This document shows positions 50,005-59,433 of a DNA stretch of 64,000 nt, piece after piece. This DNA is from Anaerococcus porci (GTDB lineage Bacteria; Bacillota; Clostridia; Tissierellales; Peptoniphilaceae). The stretch is taken from the NCBI RefSeq assembly GCF_009696575.1, contig NZ_VULQ01000009.1, positions 1 to 64,000 of the forward strand. Reading direction: 5' to 3'. The notes under the pieces were generated by a model. That model was given only the letters and a program-made list of their open reading frames with translations. It was not told the DNA's origin and did not search any database. Position 1 is the first letter of the stretch. The number at the start of each line of letters is the position of its first letter. Made by a program: the position numbers and the translations under genes.

Positions 50005-52693
50005 AAGATTTCCTTTCAATCTTTTCTATAAGAACACTTGATACCTTTAACTCAGGTATTTTCGCTATAGGGTCCAAAACAGGATTTGTTAGTAGGTTTG
50101 CAGGTCCATCTGCATAATGAAATGGCATAAATACTACACCAGGCTCTACCTTTTCGGTTATTTTTACAAAAGATTCAACAGATCCTCTCCTTGACTTTAC
50201 CCTAATTTTTTCACCATCTTCTACATTATAAATTTTTGCAGTCTTTGGAGAAATTTCTATATAAGATTTCCCTGCTATTTCATTTAAACCTTCGATTTTC
50301 CCTGTCATAGTTCTTGTATGATATTGATAAAGCATTCTACCGGTTGTAAGAATTAATGGATAATCCTCATCTGGTAATTCCTTACTTTCCTCATATTCAA
50401 TAGCTTTAAAAAGCCCCTTTCCCCTTGCCATAGTATTTTTGTGCATATACTTTGTTCCTGGATGTTCTTTGCCTACACAAGGCCATTGCAAAGACTCTTT
50501 TTCTAATCTTTTGTAACTTATACCACTATAAGATGGGGTGCAAAGAGCTATTTCATCCATAATTTCACTAGGAGAATTATAATATTCTTCATATCCTAGT
50601 AAATTTGATATCTCCATTATAATTTTCCAATCTGCTTTAGACTGACCAATAGGATTTATAGCCTTATTTACTCTTTGAATCCTTCTTTCAGTATTTGTAA
50701 ATGTTCCATCTTTTTCTGCAAAAGAGCTGGCAGGTAAGACAAGATCTGCAAGTTCTGCTGTTTCTGTTAAAAATATATCTTGTACGAGGAGAAAATCTAA
50801 GTTTTCAAGTGACTTTTTAACATGCTTTAAGTCTGGATCTGAGATCATAGGATTTTCACCCATTATATATAAAAATTTAATATCTCCCTTGCCAGCACTA
50901 TTTATCATTTCTGTTAAAGTAAGACCCTTTTTGCTTGGAAGATTACTTTTCCAAAAACTTTCCATACTCTCTCTTACAGGATCTATAAAAACTTTTTGAT
51001 ATCCTGTATAGTCTGTAGGAAGAGCTCCCATATCACAAGCTCCTTGAACATTATTTTGTCCTCTTAGTGGATTAATCCCTGTAGATTCAAATCCAACATT
51101 TCCTGTAAGCATCTGTAAATTGGATGTTGACATAACTCCATTTGTTCCGCTTGAATGTTGAGTTATCCCCATTGAATAATATAGGCTTGCCTTATTGGCC
51201 TTGGCATATATTCTTGCAGCTTTTATTAAATCATTCTTATCAATACCACAAATTTTCGAAACTAAATCTGGCTTGTATTTTTCAATTGTTCTTTTAAATT
51301 CTTCAAATCCTTCTGTTCTTTCATTTATGTAGTCCATATCATGAAGATTTTCTTTCAAAATTACATTCATAATACCGTTTAAAACTGCTATATTGCTGCC
51401 AGGTTTTATTTTTAAAAAGACATCTGCATATTTAGCAAGTTCAATTTCTCGAGGATCTATAACTATTAGTTTTGCTCCATTTTTAACCCTTCTTTTTATC
51501 TTGCTCCCTATAACAGGATGATTTTCAGTTGTATTTGTTCCTATTATCATAAAAGCATCAGTTCCATCTATCTCTTCTATTGAGTTTGTCATAGCTCCAC
51601 TGCCTAATGTATTAGCAAGTCCTGCGACTGTAGATGCATGGCAAAGTCTTGCACAGTGGTCAACGTTATTTGTTTTAAAAACTGTTCTTACAAATTTCTG
51701 AAAGAGGTAATTTTCTTCATTAGTACACCTTGCTGATGAAAAACCTCCGAAAGCATCTGGTCCATTTTCTTTCATAATTTTAGAGTATTTTTCTTTTATA
51801 AGCCTATAGGCTTCTTGCCAGCTAGCTTGAACAAATTTACCATTTCTTTTTATAAGTGGCTTAGTAAGTCTATCTGTATGATTTATAAATCTATATGCAA
51901 ATTTACCTTTTACACATAATAATCCATCATTTGGTATGGTATTTATAGGTTCAATTTCTACTATACGATTGTCCTTACTAAGTAAATTCATCTGGCATCC
52001 TACTCCACAATATGAGCAAGTAGTTTGAGTCCTTTTAACTTCCCAATACCTAAATTTATCCTCTATATATTTCTTTTTAGGATTTAAGGCTCCCACAGGA
52101 CATGCTGAAACGCAATTTCCACAAGATACACAATCGCTATTTCCAAATCCCTTATTAAATGGCGTTTCTACAATTAAATCAAATCCCCTACCTGTAAAAC
52201 TAATGGCTTGACTATTTTGAAGATTATTGCAAATACTTACGCATATACCACATTTTACACACTTATTTGGGTCATAGGTGAAAAATTTGTTTGTCCTATC
52301 TATGGGTAAATTACTTTCTTTATTTTTAAAAGTTGCACTTACTATTCCATACTCATAGCAATAATCTTGTAATTTACACTTACCTGACTTATCACAATTT
52401 AAACAATCATTTGGATGGTTTGAAAATAGCAAATCTAGAATTTGTCTTCTTAATGATTTTATCTTTTCACTATGGGTATAAATTTTCATTCCATCTTTCA
52501 ATTTCTCCGAACAAGAAGTGACAGGATTTTTGTAGCCTTCTATTTCAACAATACAAAGCCTACAAGCTCCATTTGGTAAAACTCTTTTATCATAACATAG
52601 GCTTGGGATATCAATTCCTTGTTTTTTACAGAAGTTAAGAATAGTCATTGGCCTATCTATTTCGTATTCTATATCGTTTATATAGACTCTCAT
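49997..52693 (-). CDS. fdhA: Formate dehydrogenase catalytic subunit (Cys-type)
   Basis: An 898-residue molybdopterin enzyme. The N terminus is NuoG-like: a [2Fe-2S] domain (RLCIVEIEGYKNPVTSC), a His-Cys3 cluster (HPNDCLNCDKSGKC) and two 4Fe-4S sites (CVKCGICVSIC, CVSCGNCVSACPVGA). The catalytic domain starts with CSYCGVGCQMNLL (4Fe-4S) and the active residue is Cys in CARLCHASTVAG, where many relatives have selenocysteine. The Met at 52693 follows AAGGAG; an earlier Met overlaps this site. It sits 1 base after the NuoG-like subunit gene. Confidence 0.93.
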   Translation of the reverse strand: MRVYINDIEYEIDRPMTILNFCKKQGIDIPSLCYDKRVLPNGACRLCIVEIEGYKNPVTSCSEKLKDGMKIYTHSEKIKSLRRQILDLLFSNHPNDCLNCDKSGKCKLQDYCYEYGIVSATFKNKESNLPIDRTNKFFTYDPNKCVKCGICVSICNNLQNSQAISFTGRGFDLIVETPFNKGFGNSDCVSCGNCVSACPVGALNPKKKYIEDKFRYWEVKRTQTTCSYCGVGCQMNLLSKDNRIVEIEPINTIPNDGLLCVKGKFAYRFINHTDRLTKPLIKRNGKFVQASWQEAYRLIKEKYSKIMKENGPDAFGGFSSARCTNEENYLFQKFVRTVFKTNNVDHCARLCHASTVAGLANTLGSGAMTNSIEEIDGTDAFMIIGTNTTENHPVIGSKIKRRVKNGAKLIVIDPREIELAKYADVFLKIKPGSNIAVLNGIMNVILKENLHDMDYINERTEGFEEFKRTIEKYKPDLVSKICGIDKNDLIKAARIYAKANKASLYYSMGITQHSSGTNGVMSTSNLQMLTGNVGFESTGINPLRGQNNVQGACDMGALPTDYTGYQKVFIDPVRESMESFWKSNLPSKKGLTLTEMINSAGKGDIKFLYIMGENPMISDPDLKHVKKSLENLDFLLVQDIFLTETAELADLVLPASSFAEKDGTFTNTERRIQRVNKAINPIGQSKADWKIIMEISNLLGYEEYYNSPSEIMDEIALCTPSYSGISYKRLEKESLQWPCVGKEHPGTKYMHKNTMARGKGLFKAIEYEESKELPDEDYPLILTTGRMLYQYHTRTMTGKIEGLNEIAGKSYIEISPKTAKIYNVEDGEKIRVKSRRGSVESFVKITEKVEPGVVFMPFHYADGPANLLTNPVLDPIAKIPELKVSSVLIEKIERKSYV

Positions 52694-52694
52694 A

Positions 52695-53645
52695 TTATTC
52701 TCCTTCATTTTTCTTTTCTAATTTTGAAATTTTCTTAAAGACATTTTTAAATCCTGTTACTGTTATCCAATCACTTTCAATAAATTCTCCACTTGTCTTT
52801 ATATAAGGTGTATCAGGATTATCTAAGTATAAAAGTTCTGTCATCATTCTTCCCTTAAGGCATAGTGGTCTTCCGTCACTTGGTTTTTTGGCAATAACCG
52901 CAATATTATTTCCATTTTTTGAATAAATTTCAAAATCACATCCAAACTCACAAACTTTACACTTAACAGTCTTTTTATCAGAATCAAAACTTCTAACTTT
53001 TCCTAATATCCTCTTATCTGTTAAGGCTCCTACTGGACATATAGAAACACACCTATTGCAAGATATACAATATGAATGAGCAAAATCTTCTCCCAAATCA
53101 CAAGCAATATATGTATCATATCCTCTATTTGCGAAAGATAAGATAGACCTATCTTCTATTTGTCCACAAATTGATACACACTTCCCACAAAGAATACATT
53201 TAGCATTATCCTTCATTATATAAGGACTAGATAAGTCATAAAATTTTTCTCTTTTTTCTCCATCAATGTCCCTAAAATTAACATCATAATCATAAGCATA
53301 TTTTTGAAGCAAACACTCCCCTGCCTTTTGACAAGTTAGGCAATCATTTGGATGTGAATCTAATAAAAGTTGTAAAATGCCCTTTCTTTTCTTGATTAAA
53401 TTTTTACTACTTGTCTTAATCTCCATACCATCTTTAACTTTCGTTGAACATGAAGTGTCGATCTTTGTCCAACCATTATTTGTAATTTCAACTATACAAA
53501 GTCTACAACCACCAAACTTTTCAAGACTTGGGTCATAACACAAACTTGGAATTTCAATGCCATTTTCTCTAGCAACATCCAAAACAAAGCTATCTTTTTG
53601 AGCTTTTATTTCTTTACCATCTATTTTGATACTTACATAACACAT
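52695..53645 (-). CDS. Truncated NuoG/FdhA-like iron-sulfur subunit
   Basis: A 316-residue protein equal in layout to the N-terminal third of FdhA next door: [2Fe-2S] (FGGCRLCIVEI), HPNDCLTCQKAGEC, CILCGKCVSIC and CISCNRCVSICPVGAL. It then keeps the opening of the molybdopterin domain (CKVCEFGCDFEIY...PLCLKG) but stops before the catalytic core. It therefore has electron-carrying clusters but no active site. It lies between the NuoF-like and catalytic genes, so it is likely an electron-wire subunit of the complex. Confidence 0.87.
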   Translation of the reverse strand: MCYVSIKIDGKEIKAQKDSFVLDVARENGIEIPSLCYDPSLEKFGGCRLCIVEITNNGWTKIDTSCSTKVKDGMEIKTSSKNLIKKRKGILQLLLDSHPNDCLTCQKAGECLLQKYAYDYDVNFRDIDGEKREKFYDLSSPYIMKDNAKCILCGKCVSICGQIEDRSILSFANRGYDTYIACDLGEDFAHSYCISCNRCVSICPVGALTDKRILGKVRSFDSDKKTVKCKVCEFGCDFEIYSKNGNNIAVIAKKPSDGRPLCLKGRMMTELLYLDNPDTPYIKTSGEFIESDWITVTGFKNVFKKISKLEKKNEGE

Positions 53646-53649
53646 AAAA

Positions 53650-55188
53650 TCACCCTTTAGCTACAGCTTTTGGCTTGATTGGACATACATCTAGACAAGT
53701 ACCACACTTAATACACTTTTCTTGATCTATTTTATGAATTTCTTTTTTACTTCCACTAATACATGAAACCGGACAATTTCTCTTACAAGTCCCACATCCT
53801 ACACAATTATTTTTTATACTAAAATGTATAAGATTCTTACATGTACCAGCAGTACAATGTTTATTTTTTATATGATCAATGTATTCATTTTTAAAATATT
53901 TCAACGTTGAAATTACAGGAAAAGCTGCTGATTTACCCAAGCCACAAAGAGAAGTTTCTGTAGTTAATTCACAAAGTTCCATTAATTTGTCTATATCTTC
54001 ACTTCTTCCATCACCATTAACTATTCTTTCGAGTATTTCTAGAATTCTTTTAGTGCCTTCTCGACAAGGGACACATTTACCACAAGATTCATCACATGTA
54101 AATTCCAAAAAAAATCTTGCTATATCAACCATACAGGTATCCTCATCCATAACTACCATTCCACCAGAGCCCATTATGGAATCTAGTTCTTTAAGCGTCT
54201 CATAGTCAACCGACTTGTCTAGGAATTTAGCTGGTATGCAGCCTCCAGATGGGCCTCCAGTTTGTACAGCTTTAAGCTTTTTATCATTTTCTATTCCTCC
54301 GCCTAAATCATATATAATCTCTCTTAGGCTAGTTCCCATACTTACCTCTATTAGGCCACTTTTTTTTACATCTCCTACTAAAGAAAATACCTTGGTTCCT
54401 GGAGATTTTTCTGTACCAATACTTCTGTACCAGTCCGAGCCATTTAAAATAATTTGGCAAACATTTGCTAAGGTTTCAACATTATTAATTACGGTAGGTT
54501 TTTGCCACAAGCCCTTAAAAGCTGTTCTGTGAATCTTAACCCTTGGCATCCCTCTTTTACCTTCTATCGACTCCATAAGAGCAGTTGATTCTCCACATAC
54601 AAAAGCTCCTGAACCTAACCTAAGTTCTATAGTAAAATTAAATCCAGAATCCATAATATTTTCACCTAAAAAGCCCTTCTCACTAGCCTCTTTTATAGCA
54701 TAATTAAGACTTTTAACAGCTTTTGGATATTCTGCCCTTACGTATATAAATCCTTCATCACTACCAATTGCATATCCTGCTATAATCATAGCCTCTATTA
54801 CTGAATGTGGATCATACTCAAGTATGGACCTATCCATATAGGCACCAGGGTCTCCCTCATCGGCATTACAAATAATATATTTTTTATCAACATCATAATC
54901 AAAGGCAGTTTGCCACTTGCGACCCGTTGGAAAACCTGCTCCACCCCTGCCTCTAAGCTTTGAATCCTTTATAATATCAATAACTTCTTGTTGACTCATC
55001 TCTTTTAGCACCTTATAAAGGGCAAAATAACCATCTCTTGCTATGTACTCATCAATATTTTTAGAATCTATAACTCCTAAATTTCTTAAGGCTATTTTAA
55101 CTTGAATATCATCTTTTTTATCTAAATTTTCTGGATGACTTATTTCTGTATTTTCTTTTATATTTCTAAGATATTTTAAATCAATCAT
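53650..55188 (-). CDS. NuoF-like NAD(H)/FMN subunit of formate dehydrogenase
   Basis: A 512-residue flavoprotein. LRGRGGAGFPTGRKW and CNADEGDPGAYMDR bind FMN and NAD; SCGKCVPCREGTKR and the later Cys in SLCGLGKSA hold the N3-type 4Fe-4S cluster. The C terminus adds two ferredoxin-type clusters (CVGCGTCKRNC, CIKCGTCLDVC). This is the layout of HymB/HydB/HylB subunits, which link NAD to ferredoxin. It follows the NuoE-like gene by 9 bases. Confidence 0.93.
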   Translation of the reverse strand: MIDLKYLRNIKENTEISHPENLDKKDDIQVKIALRNLGVIDSKNIDEYIARDGYFALYKVLKEMSQQEVIDIIKDSKLRGRGGAGFPTGRKWQTAFDYDVDKKYIICNADEGDPGAYMDRSILEYDPHSVIEAMIIAGYAIGSDEGFIYVRAEYPKAVKSLNYAIKEASEKGFLGENIMDSGFNFTIELRLGSGAFVCGESTALMESIEGKRGMPRVKIHRTAFKGLWQKPTVINNVETLANVCQIILNGSDWYRSIGTEKSPGTKVFSLVGDVKKSGLIEVSMGTSLREIIYDLGGGIENDKKLKAVQTGGPSGGCIPAKFLDKSVDYETLKELDSIMGSGGMVVMDEDTCMVDIARFFLEFTCDESCGKCVPCREGTKRILEILERIVNGDGRSEDIDKLMELCELTTETSLCGLGKSAAFPVISTLKYFKNEYIDHIKNKHCTAGTCKNLIHFSIKNNCVGCGTCKRNCPVSCISGSKKEIHKIDQEKCIKCGTCLDVCPIKPKAVAKG

Positions 55189-55197
55189 TTTTATCGC

Positions 55198-55698
55198 CTA
55201 CTTATATTTTTCCAAAACTTTTTTAACATCTTCTTTAGTAAAGTGAGCAAGCTGCTTACCATTAATCTCAACAACAGGAGCCTTCCCACAATCTCCTAAA
55301 CACCTTGTTTCAGATATTGAGAATTTTCTATCTTCTGTTGTCTCCCCTTTTTTTATATTAAGTCTTTTTTCAAACTCCTCTAAAATATCTGCCCCACCCT
55401 TTACATAACAAGCAGTTCCAAGGCATATATGTATATCTGTTTTTCCCTTAGGTATAAATGTAAATTGCGAATAAAAGGTAGCCACTCCATAAATCTCAGC
55501 CAAAGGAATATTTAGTTTACTTGAAATAAGCTTTAATATTTCTTCTGGCAAATATCCAAAAACATTTTGACCTTCTTGCAAAATTGGCATCAATGGTCCT
55601 TTTCTGTCCTTATTTTTTTCAATAAATTTCTTAAATTCATCAATCTTTTCTTTATTTTCTTCTTTATCAAATATAAAATTTCCCTTAATTGTTTTCAT
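55198..55698 (-). CDS. NuoE-like [2Fe-2S] subunit of formate dehydrogenase
   Basis: A 166-residue thioredoxin-like [2Fe-2S] protein of the NuoE/HymA/HylA family. The four cysteines are in CLGTACYVKGG and TRCLGDCGKAP, and EIYGVATFYSQF precedes them. It is the first gene of the operon and has AAAGGA before the ATG. Together with the next three genes it fits NAD-linked formate dehydrogenases of the HylABC type, one of which is electron-bifurcating in Gottschalkia; bifurcation is not proven by sequence. Confidence 0.92.
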   Translation of the reverse strand: MKTIKGNFIFDKEENKEKIDEFKKFIEKNKDRKGPLMPILQEGQNVFGYLPEEILKLISSKLNIPLAEIYGVATFYSQFTFIPKGKTDIHICLGTACYVKGGADILEEFEKRLNIKKGETTEDRKFSISETRCLGDCGKAPVVEINGKQLAHFTKEDVKKVLEKYK

Positions 55699-55827
55699 AT
55701 AATCCTTTTTTTAGCTAAAACTTAAAGCTTTTAAAATAAAAAATATAAAACTCTTAACTTCAAAATATAAAGCTAAAAATACACATCTTTATTATTATTT
55801 TAGCATATATATATTAATTTATTTATA

Positions 55828-55856
55828 ATTGTAAAACGTTTTTCTATCTATGTCAA
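55828..55856 (-). promoter_or_regulatory. Promoter of the formate dehydrogenase operon
   Basis: On the minus strand TTGACA (55851-55856) is followed after 17 bases by TACAAT (55828-55833), about 130 bases before the first gene. The long A+T-rich leader contains a short GCTAAAA/TTTTTAGC stem but nothing resembling the molybdenum-cofactor riboswitch. Confidence 0.7.
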
Positions 55857-55865
55857 AGCAATATA

Positions 55866-56568
55866 GATAAAGTCCATATAATTGTGTCAAAAGAAAATGT
55901 CATTTGAAAGCTTAACTAGTACAATGTTTTTAACTAAAAAAATAAACTAGGAGGTATCAAATGACTCAATTACATTTTTCAATTAATCAGGAAGATATTC
56001 AAATTTTAATTAACTCGTAAGTTAAAATTATATGGAAAATTCTCCACAAAAGTCTTTGAATGATACCAGAAAAATTAAAAAACACTGCTATTACTATATT
56101 AGAAATGTACATCCAAAGAGTATCTACTAGGAAAGCATCTAAAGTAATAGAGAATATATGTACAATAACATATTCTAAATTATTTGTATCATCACTAGCT
56201 AAATATCTTGAAAAAGAGGTTAAGCTATGGAGAAATAATGACCTAAGTATAATAAAGTATCCATATTTACTTGTAGAATTAGTTTATATAAAGTCAAGAG
56301 AAAATTATAGATAAGATGTTTTTTCCATAATTGATAAATGATATGATTAATAATAGACTTGAATTGATAATTTCTTTAGAAAGACTAAAGAAATTAGAAG
56401 ACTTGAAAAAGCAATAAAAATATTCGCTAATGAAGAATCAGATATTAAACTAATAGGCGAAATCCTCATTTATATCAATGAGGATTGGATTATATCTTAT
56501 AAATTATATATTAGAATGAAATAGTAGATATTGGACTAGTAATTTTATGCAAGATTTTGGACTTTACA
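55866..56568 (+). mobile_element. Decayed IS256-family insertion sequence
   Basis: The left end GATAAAGTCCATATAATTGT starts at 55866, and TGGACTTTA at 56558-56566 mirrors it near the right. The transposase frame opens at 55961 (MTQLHFSINQEDIQILIN) and is soon broken by a stop. Further pieces at 56060-56314 (MYIQRVSTRKASKVIENI, KYPYLLVELVYIKSRENYR) and near 56390-56524 (IFANEESDIKLIGEILIYI, NEDWI) match the mutator-type transposase in order. The element is about 700 bp against the usual 1.3 kb, so its catalytic middle is deleted. It is not mobile on its own. Confidence 0.88.
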
Positions 56569-56734
56569 ACCTTTAATAACATTGAAATTATAAAAAACAA
56601 TATATCATGTATTGCTATTATTAATTTATATTTTTTAACAATTTTCATATTTACTTCAATAATCTAGGGCTAATACAAAAATTATCCATCTAGTATTTCA
56701 CAATTTATATAAAACTTTAAACAATTAAAATTTC

Positions 56735-57364
56735 TTAACTAATTTCACTTAAGCTACCATTTTCCATAAAAAAAATCTTATCACAAAGCTCTTCTATTAT
56801 ATTTTTTTCATGAGAAGATACTAATATTGTTTTTCCTTTTTCTTTTTCTTCTTTTATTATATCTATTAAAGAATCCACTCCTTTTTGGTCTAAAGCTATA
56901 GTTGGTTCATCAAATATTAATATCTTTGGATCTTCTAATATTACATTTGCAAGTCCTAATCTTTGTTTCATCCCAAGTGAATAAGTCTTATAATTTTTAT
57001 TCATAGCATGTTTTAAACCAACTTTATCCAAGACTTCTATTATTCTATTTTTGTCGGCAATTTTTCTTATTGATGCTATCATTGCTAAATTGTTAAAACC
57101 TGAAAGTTCATCTATAAAGGACGGATTTTCTAAAAGCAATCCTATATCATTATAAATCGCATTTCCATCAATTATTAAATCATCAATTTCTATACAACCA
57201 CTATCTAGTCTAATAAAACCACAAATCGCCCTAAATAACATTGTTTTTCCTGAACCATTCTCCCCTTGAAAACCATATACTTTTGCTGATTCAAGTTCTA
57301 GATTTATTTCACTTAATACTTGATTTGATCCAATCTTTTTAAAAGCTTTAGTAACTTTTATCAT
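56735..57364 (-). CDS. ABC transporter ATPase
   Basis: A 209-residue ATPase. Walker A is GENGSGKTML, the signature is YSLGMKQRLGLANV and Walker B is ILIFDEPTIALD. This form is common among peptide, bacteriocin-immunity and drug exporters with separate permeases. Its start overlaps the upstream permease by 4 bases. It ends a run of coupled genes that begins with a small exported protein. Confidence 0.9.
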   Translation of the reverse strand: MIKVTKAFKKIGSNQVLSEINLELESAKVYGFQGENGSGKTMLFRAICGFIRLDSGCIEIDDLIIDGNAIYNDIGLLLENPSFIDELSGFNNLAMIASIRKIADKNRIIEVLDKVGLKHAMNKNYKTYSLGMKQRLGLANVILEDPKILIFDEPTIALDQKGVDSLIDIIKEEKEKGKTILVSSHEKNIIEELCDKIFFMENGSLSEIS

Positions 57365-58101
57365 TCTTCCCTCCCATAGTAATCATAATATTTTGGCAAA
57401 AAATATAATAATAAAATAATAATTATAAAGTAAATTAAGATAAACAGCAAATTTACTTTTAAGTCGAATTCTCCTCCATAAAAATCTTGCTTCATAATAA
57501 GTGATCCTTGCCCTAGGATAAATCTTACGTTAGATAGGATTGCAATAAGGAGATTTATTATAAATACAGACAATGCAAATAAATATTTTGTAAATAAGGC
57601 TATCATAAAAATCATATTAGTAAATAAAATATTTTCTAATATATAGAAAATAGCAACTCTCACAAAACCTTTCATAAGATATAGATCATTTTTACCTTGT
57701 AAAGAAAGATATAATAAAATTATTGAAAAAAACAACAAGCCAATAAATACATTGAATATACTTGCTCCTAAAATTTTCCCAAGAAAATATTGTCTTTTGC
57801 TTTTAAATTTAGGCATTATATAAGTTCCGAATTCTATGTGATCCTTGTAAAATATTTCAGATATTCCAAAGACTGGTACAAAATGTATTACAAAAAATGA
57901 AATTGGAAGTATGAAATTATTGAAATCAATAAAATTTCCATTATCTTTAAATGCCTGCTCAATAAAAACTTCTATAGGTGGAGTTTCATTAAAAGCCCCA
58001 AATGTTATAAGAATTAATAAAATTAGATAAATTCCCATAAAAATCATAATTTTTTTGCTTTTTTTTAAAAGCAAGTCTATTTCTCTAAAAAATCCACTCA
58101 T
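57361..58101 (-). CDS. ABC transporter permease, ABC-2 type
   Basis: A 246-residue membrane protein with about six hydrophobic helices and no soluble domain. EFGTYIMPKFKSKRQYFLGK resembles the first intracellular loop of ABC-2 permeases. No closer family is recognised. Its start overlaps the preceding permease gene by 4 bases. It probably pairs with that second permease. Confidence 0.78.
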   Translation of the reverse strand: MSGFFREIDLLLKKSKKIMIFMGIYLILLILITFGAFNETPPIEVFIEQAFKDNGNFIDFNNFILPISFFVIHFVPVFGISEIFYKDHIEFGTYIMPKFKSKRQYFLGKILGASIFNVFIGLLFFSIILLYLSLQGKNDLYLMKGFVRVAIFYILENILFTNMIFMIALFTKYLFALSVFIINLLIAILSNVRFILGQGSLIMKQDFYGGEFDLKVNLLFILIYFIIIILLLYFLPKYYDYYGREE

Positions 58102-58904
58102 ATTATTTCCTTATTTTTCTTAAAAATTAAAAAGTAAAGGCAAGATATTAAAAATAAAAGCAAAGGATATATAAAACTTGAAAAACTATGTTTTATTATT
58201 ACCCCATTAAGAAAAGAGCTCAAACTCAAAAAGTTGTTAAAAATCTCGAACCTACTTCTCAATATAGACATTAGTAAATCCAATATTATATCAAGTATAA
58301 AAACCCCGCCTATTCCAAGATATTTAGACTTAAATATATCATTTAAGAACATAGCAAAAGAGCCTATAATTCCTCCTATAATAAAATCTATAAATATACT
58401 AGCTAAATAAAAAAGCAAAGGACTCTTTACTATGAGCTTTATCAAAAATAAATCATTGTTGAATGTAGTATTATAGTAAGTTATAGGTAGGCTTGGTCTT
58501 AGTAAAAGCCATACTGCAATATTTATAAGTAAAACTAGGCTAACACTTAAACCTGCATATACAAAATTTATCAAAAATTTTTTGACTGTATATTCCTTAT
58601 CTGTTATTTTAAGCATATATGTCTTGTATATACCACTTTCCCTATCTTCAACAAAGGAATCTGCCATAGGTAAACTTGCTAAAATAAAAGATAAAAAAAC
58701 AAACATGATAATAGCGTTACCAAGAGAACCATTTATCATAATATTTTCAAGAAAAGATGATTGTACTATAAGCTTATCATTAAAAATTATAGCTTTTCTT
58801 CTAGGTAAAATATCCACTAAATTTATTAAAATTATTATGAAAATAGTAAAGAAAAACCTTTTTCTTTTAAAAAATCTATAAAAACTTTCTTTAATCATAA
58901 ACAT
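58098..58904 (-). CDS. ABC transporter permease, ABC-2 type
   Basis: A 268-residue membrane protein with about six helices. DSFVEDRESGIYKTYMLKIT marks the cytoplasmic loop of ABC-2 permeases. Its start overlaps the upstream gene by 14 bases. With its neighbour it would form a two-subunit exporter driven by the ATPase. Confidence 0.78.
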   Translation of the reverse strand: MFMIKESFYRFFKRKRFFFTIFIIILINLVDILPRRKAIIFNDKLIVQSSFLENIMINGSLGNAIIMFVFLSFILASLPMADSFVEDRESGIYKTYMLKITDKEYTVKKFLINFVYAGLSVSLVLLINIAVWLLLRPSLPITYYNTTFNNDLFLIKLIVKSPLLFYLASIFIDFIIGGIIGSFAMFLNDIFKSKYLGIGGVFILDIILDLLMSILRSRFEIFNNFLSLSSFLNGVIIKHSFSSFIYPLLLFLISCLYFLIFKKNKEII

Positions 58905-59433
58905 CTCCTAGGTCAATTGTCTTATAGTATAGATTTCCTTTTTTATATTCTTTTTTATATTGATCTAAGTAAGTATTGATACTTATTAATAAGGCATTCT
59001 TATAATCACCCTTATCTTCTATCCAGTAATAAAAAGCATACCTTTTCTTCTCTCCCTTTTTTATGTTTAAATCTTTTAAATTATAAGTCGGTTCGAATAT
59101 AAGTTCTTGCTTTTCAGATTCTCTTATATTCTGAACTATACATGAAGAAAAATCCTGATATAAACTAAATGCATATCCTAATTGTACTATATTCATATCA
59201 TTTTTTTGATTCATATATTCAATATCTACACGAAGAGCTTTCCTACCTCCAAAATTTTCTATCTTTCTATTATATATTTTTACTTCAATATCTCCTAAAT
59301 CAATATTATCTTTGTAAGAATATTCCTCTATCTTAGACTTGCTTGGATATCCTGCATTAGCCCTTTGATAAAGAAAAATATATGAAAAAATTAAAACTAT
59401 AAAACCTAAAGATATAAGAATCTTCTTTTTCAT
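58891..59433 (-). CDS. Membrane-anchored extracellular protein of unknown function
   Basis: A 180-residue protein with one N-terminal hydrophobic segment (about residues 4-22) and a mostly beta-type outer domain with a single Cys. I recognise no family. Its ATG overlaps the stop of the preceding lipoprotein gene as TAATG, and its 3' end overlaps the permease gene. It is therefore an integral part of the ABC locus, possibly an accessory or immunity protein. Confidence 0.72.
   Translation of the reverse strand: MKKKILISLGFIVLIFSYIFLYQRANAGYPSKSKIEEYSYKDNIDLGDIEVKIYNRKIENFGGRKALRVDIEYMNQKNDMNIVQLGYAFSLYQDFSSCIVQNIRESEKQELIFEPTYNLKDLNIKKGEKKRYAFYYWIEDKGDYKNALLISINTYLDQYKKEYKKGNLYYKTIDLGDVYD

Noticed and set aside
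55699-55827. Molybdenum-cofactor riboswitch in the fdh leader
   Set aside because: The leader is A+T-rich with only a weak stem and lacks the GC-rich conserved core.
56060-56314. An 84-codon plus-strand ORF as an independent gene
   Set aside because: It is the middle piece of the IS256-type transposase, flanked by further pieces of the same protein.
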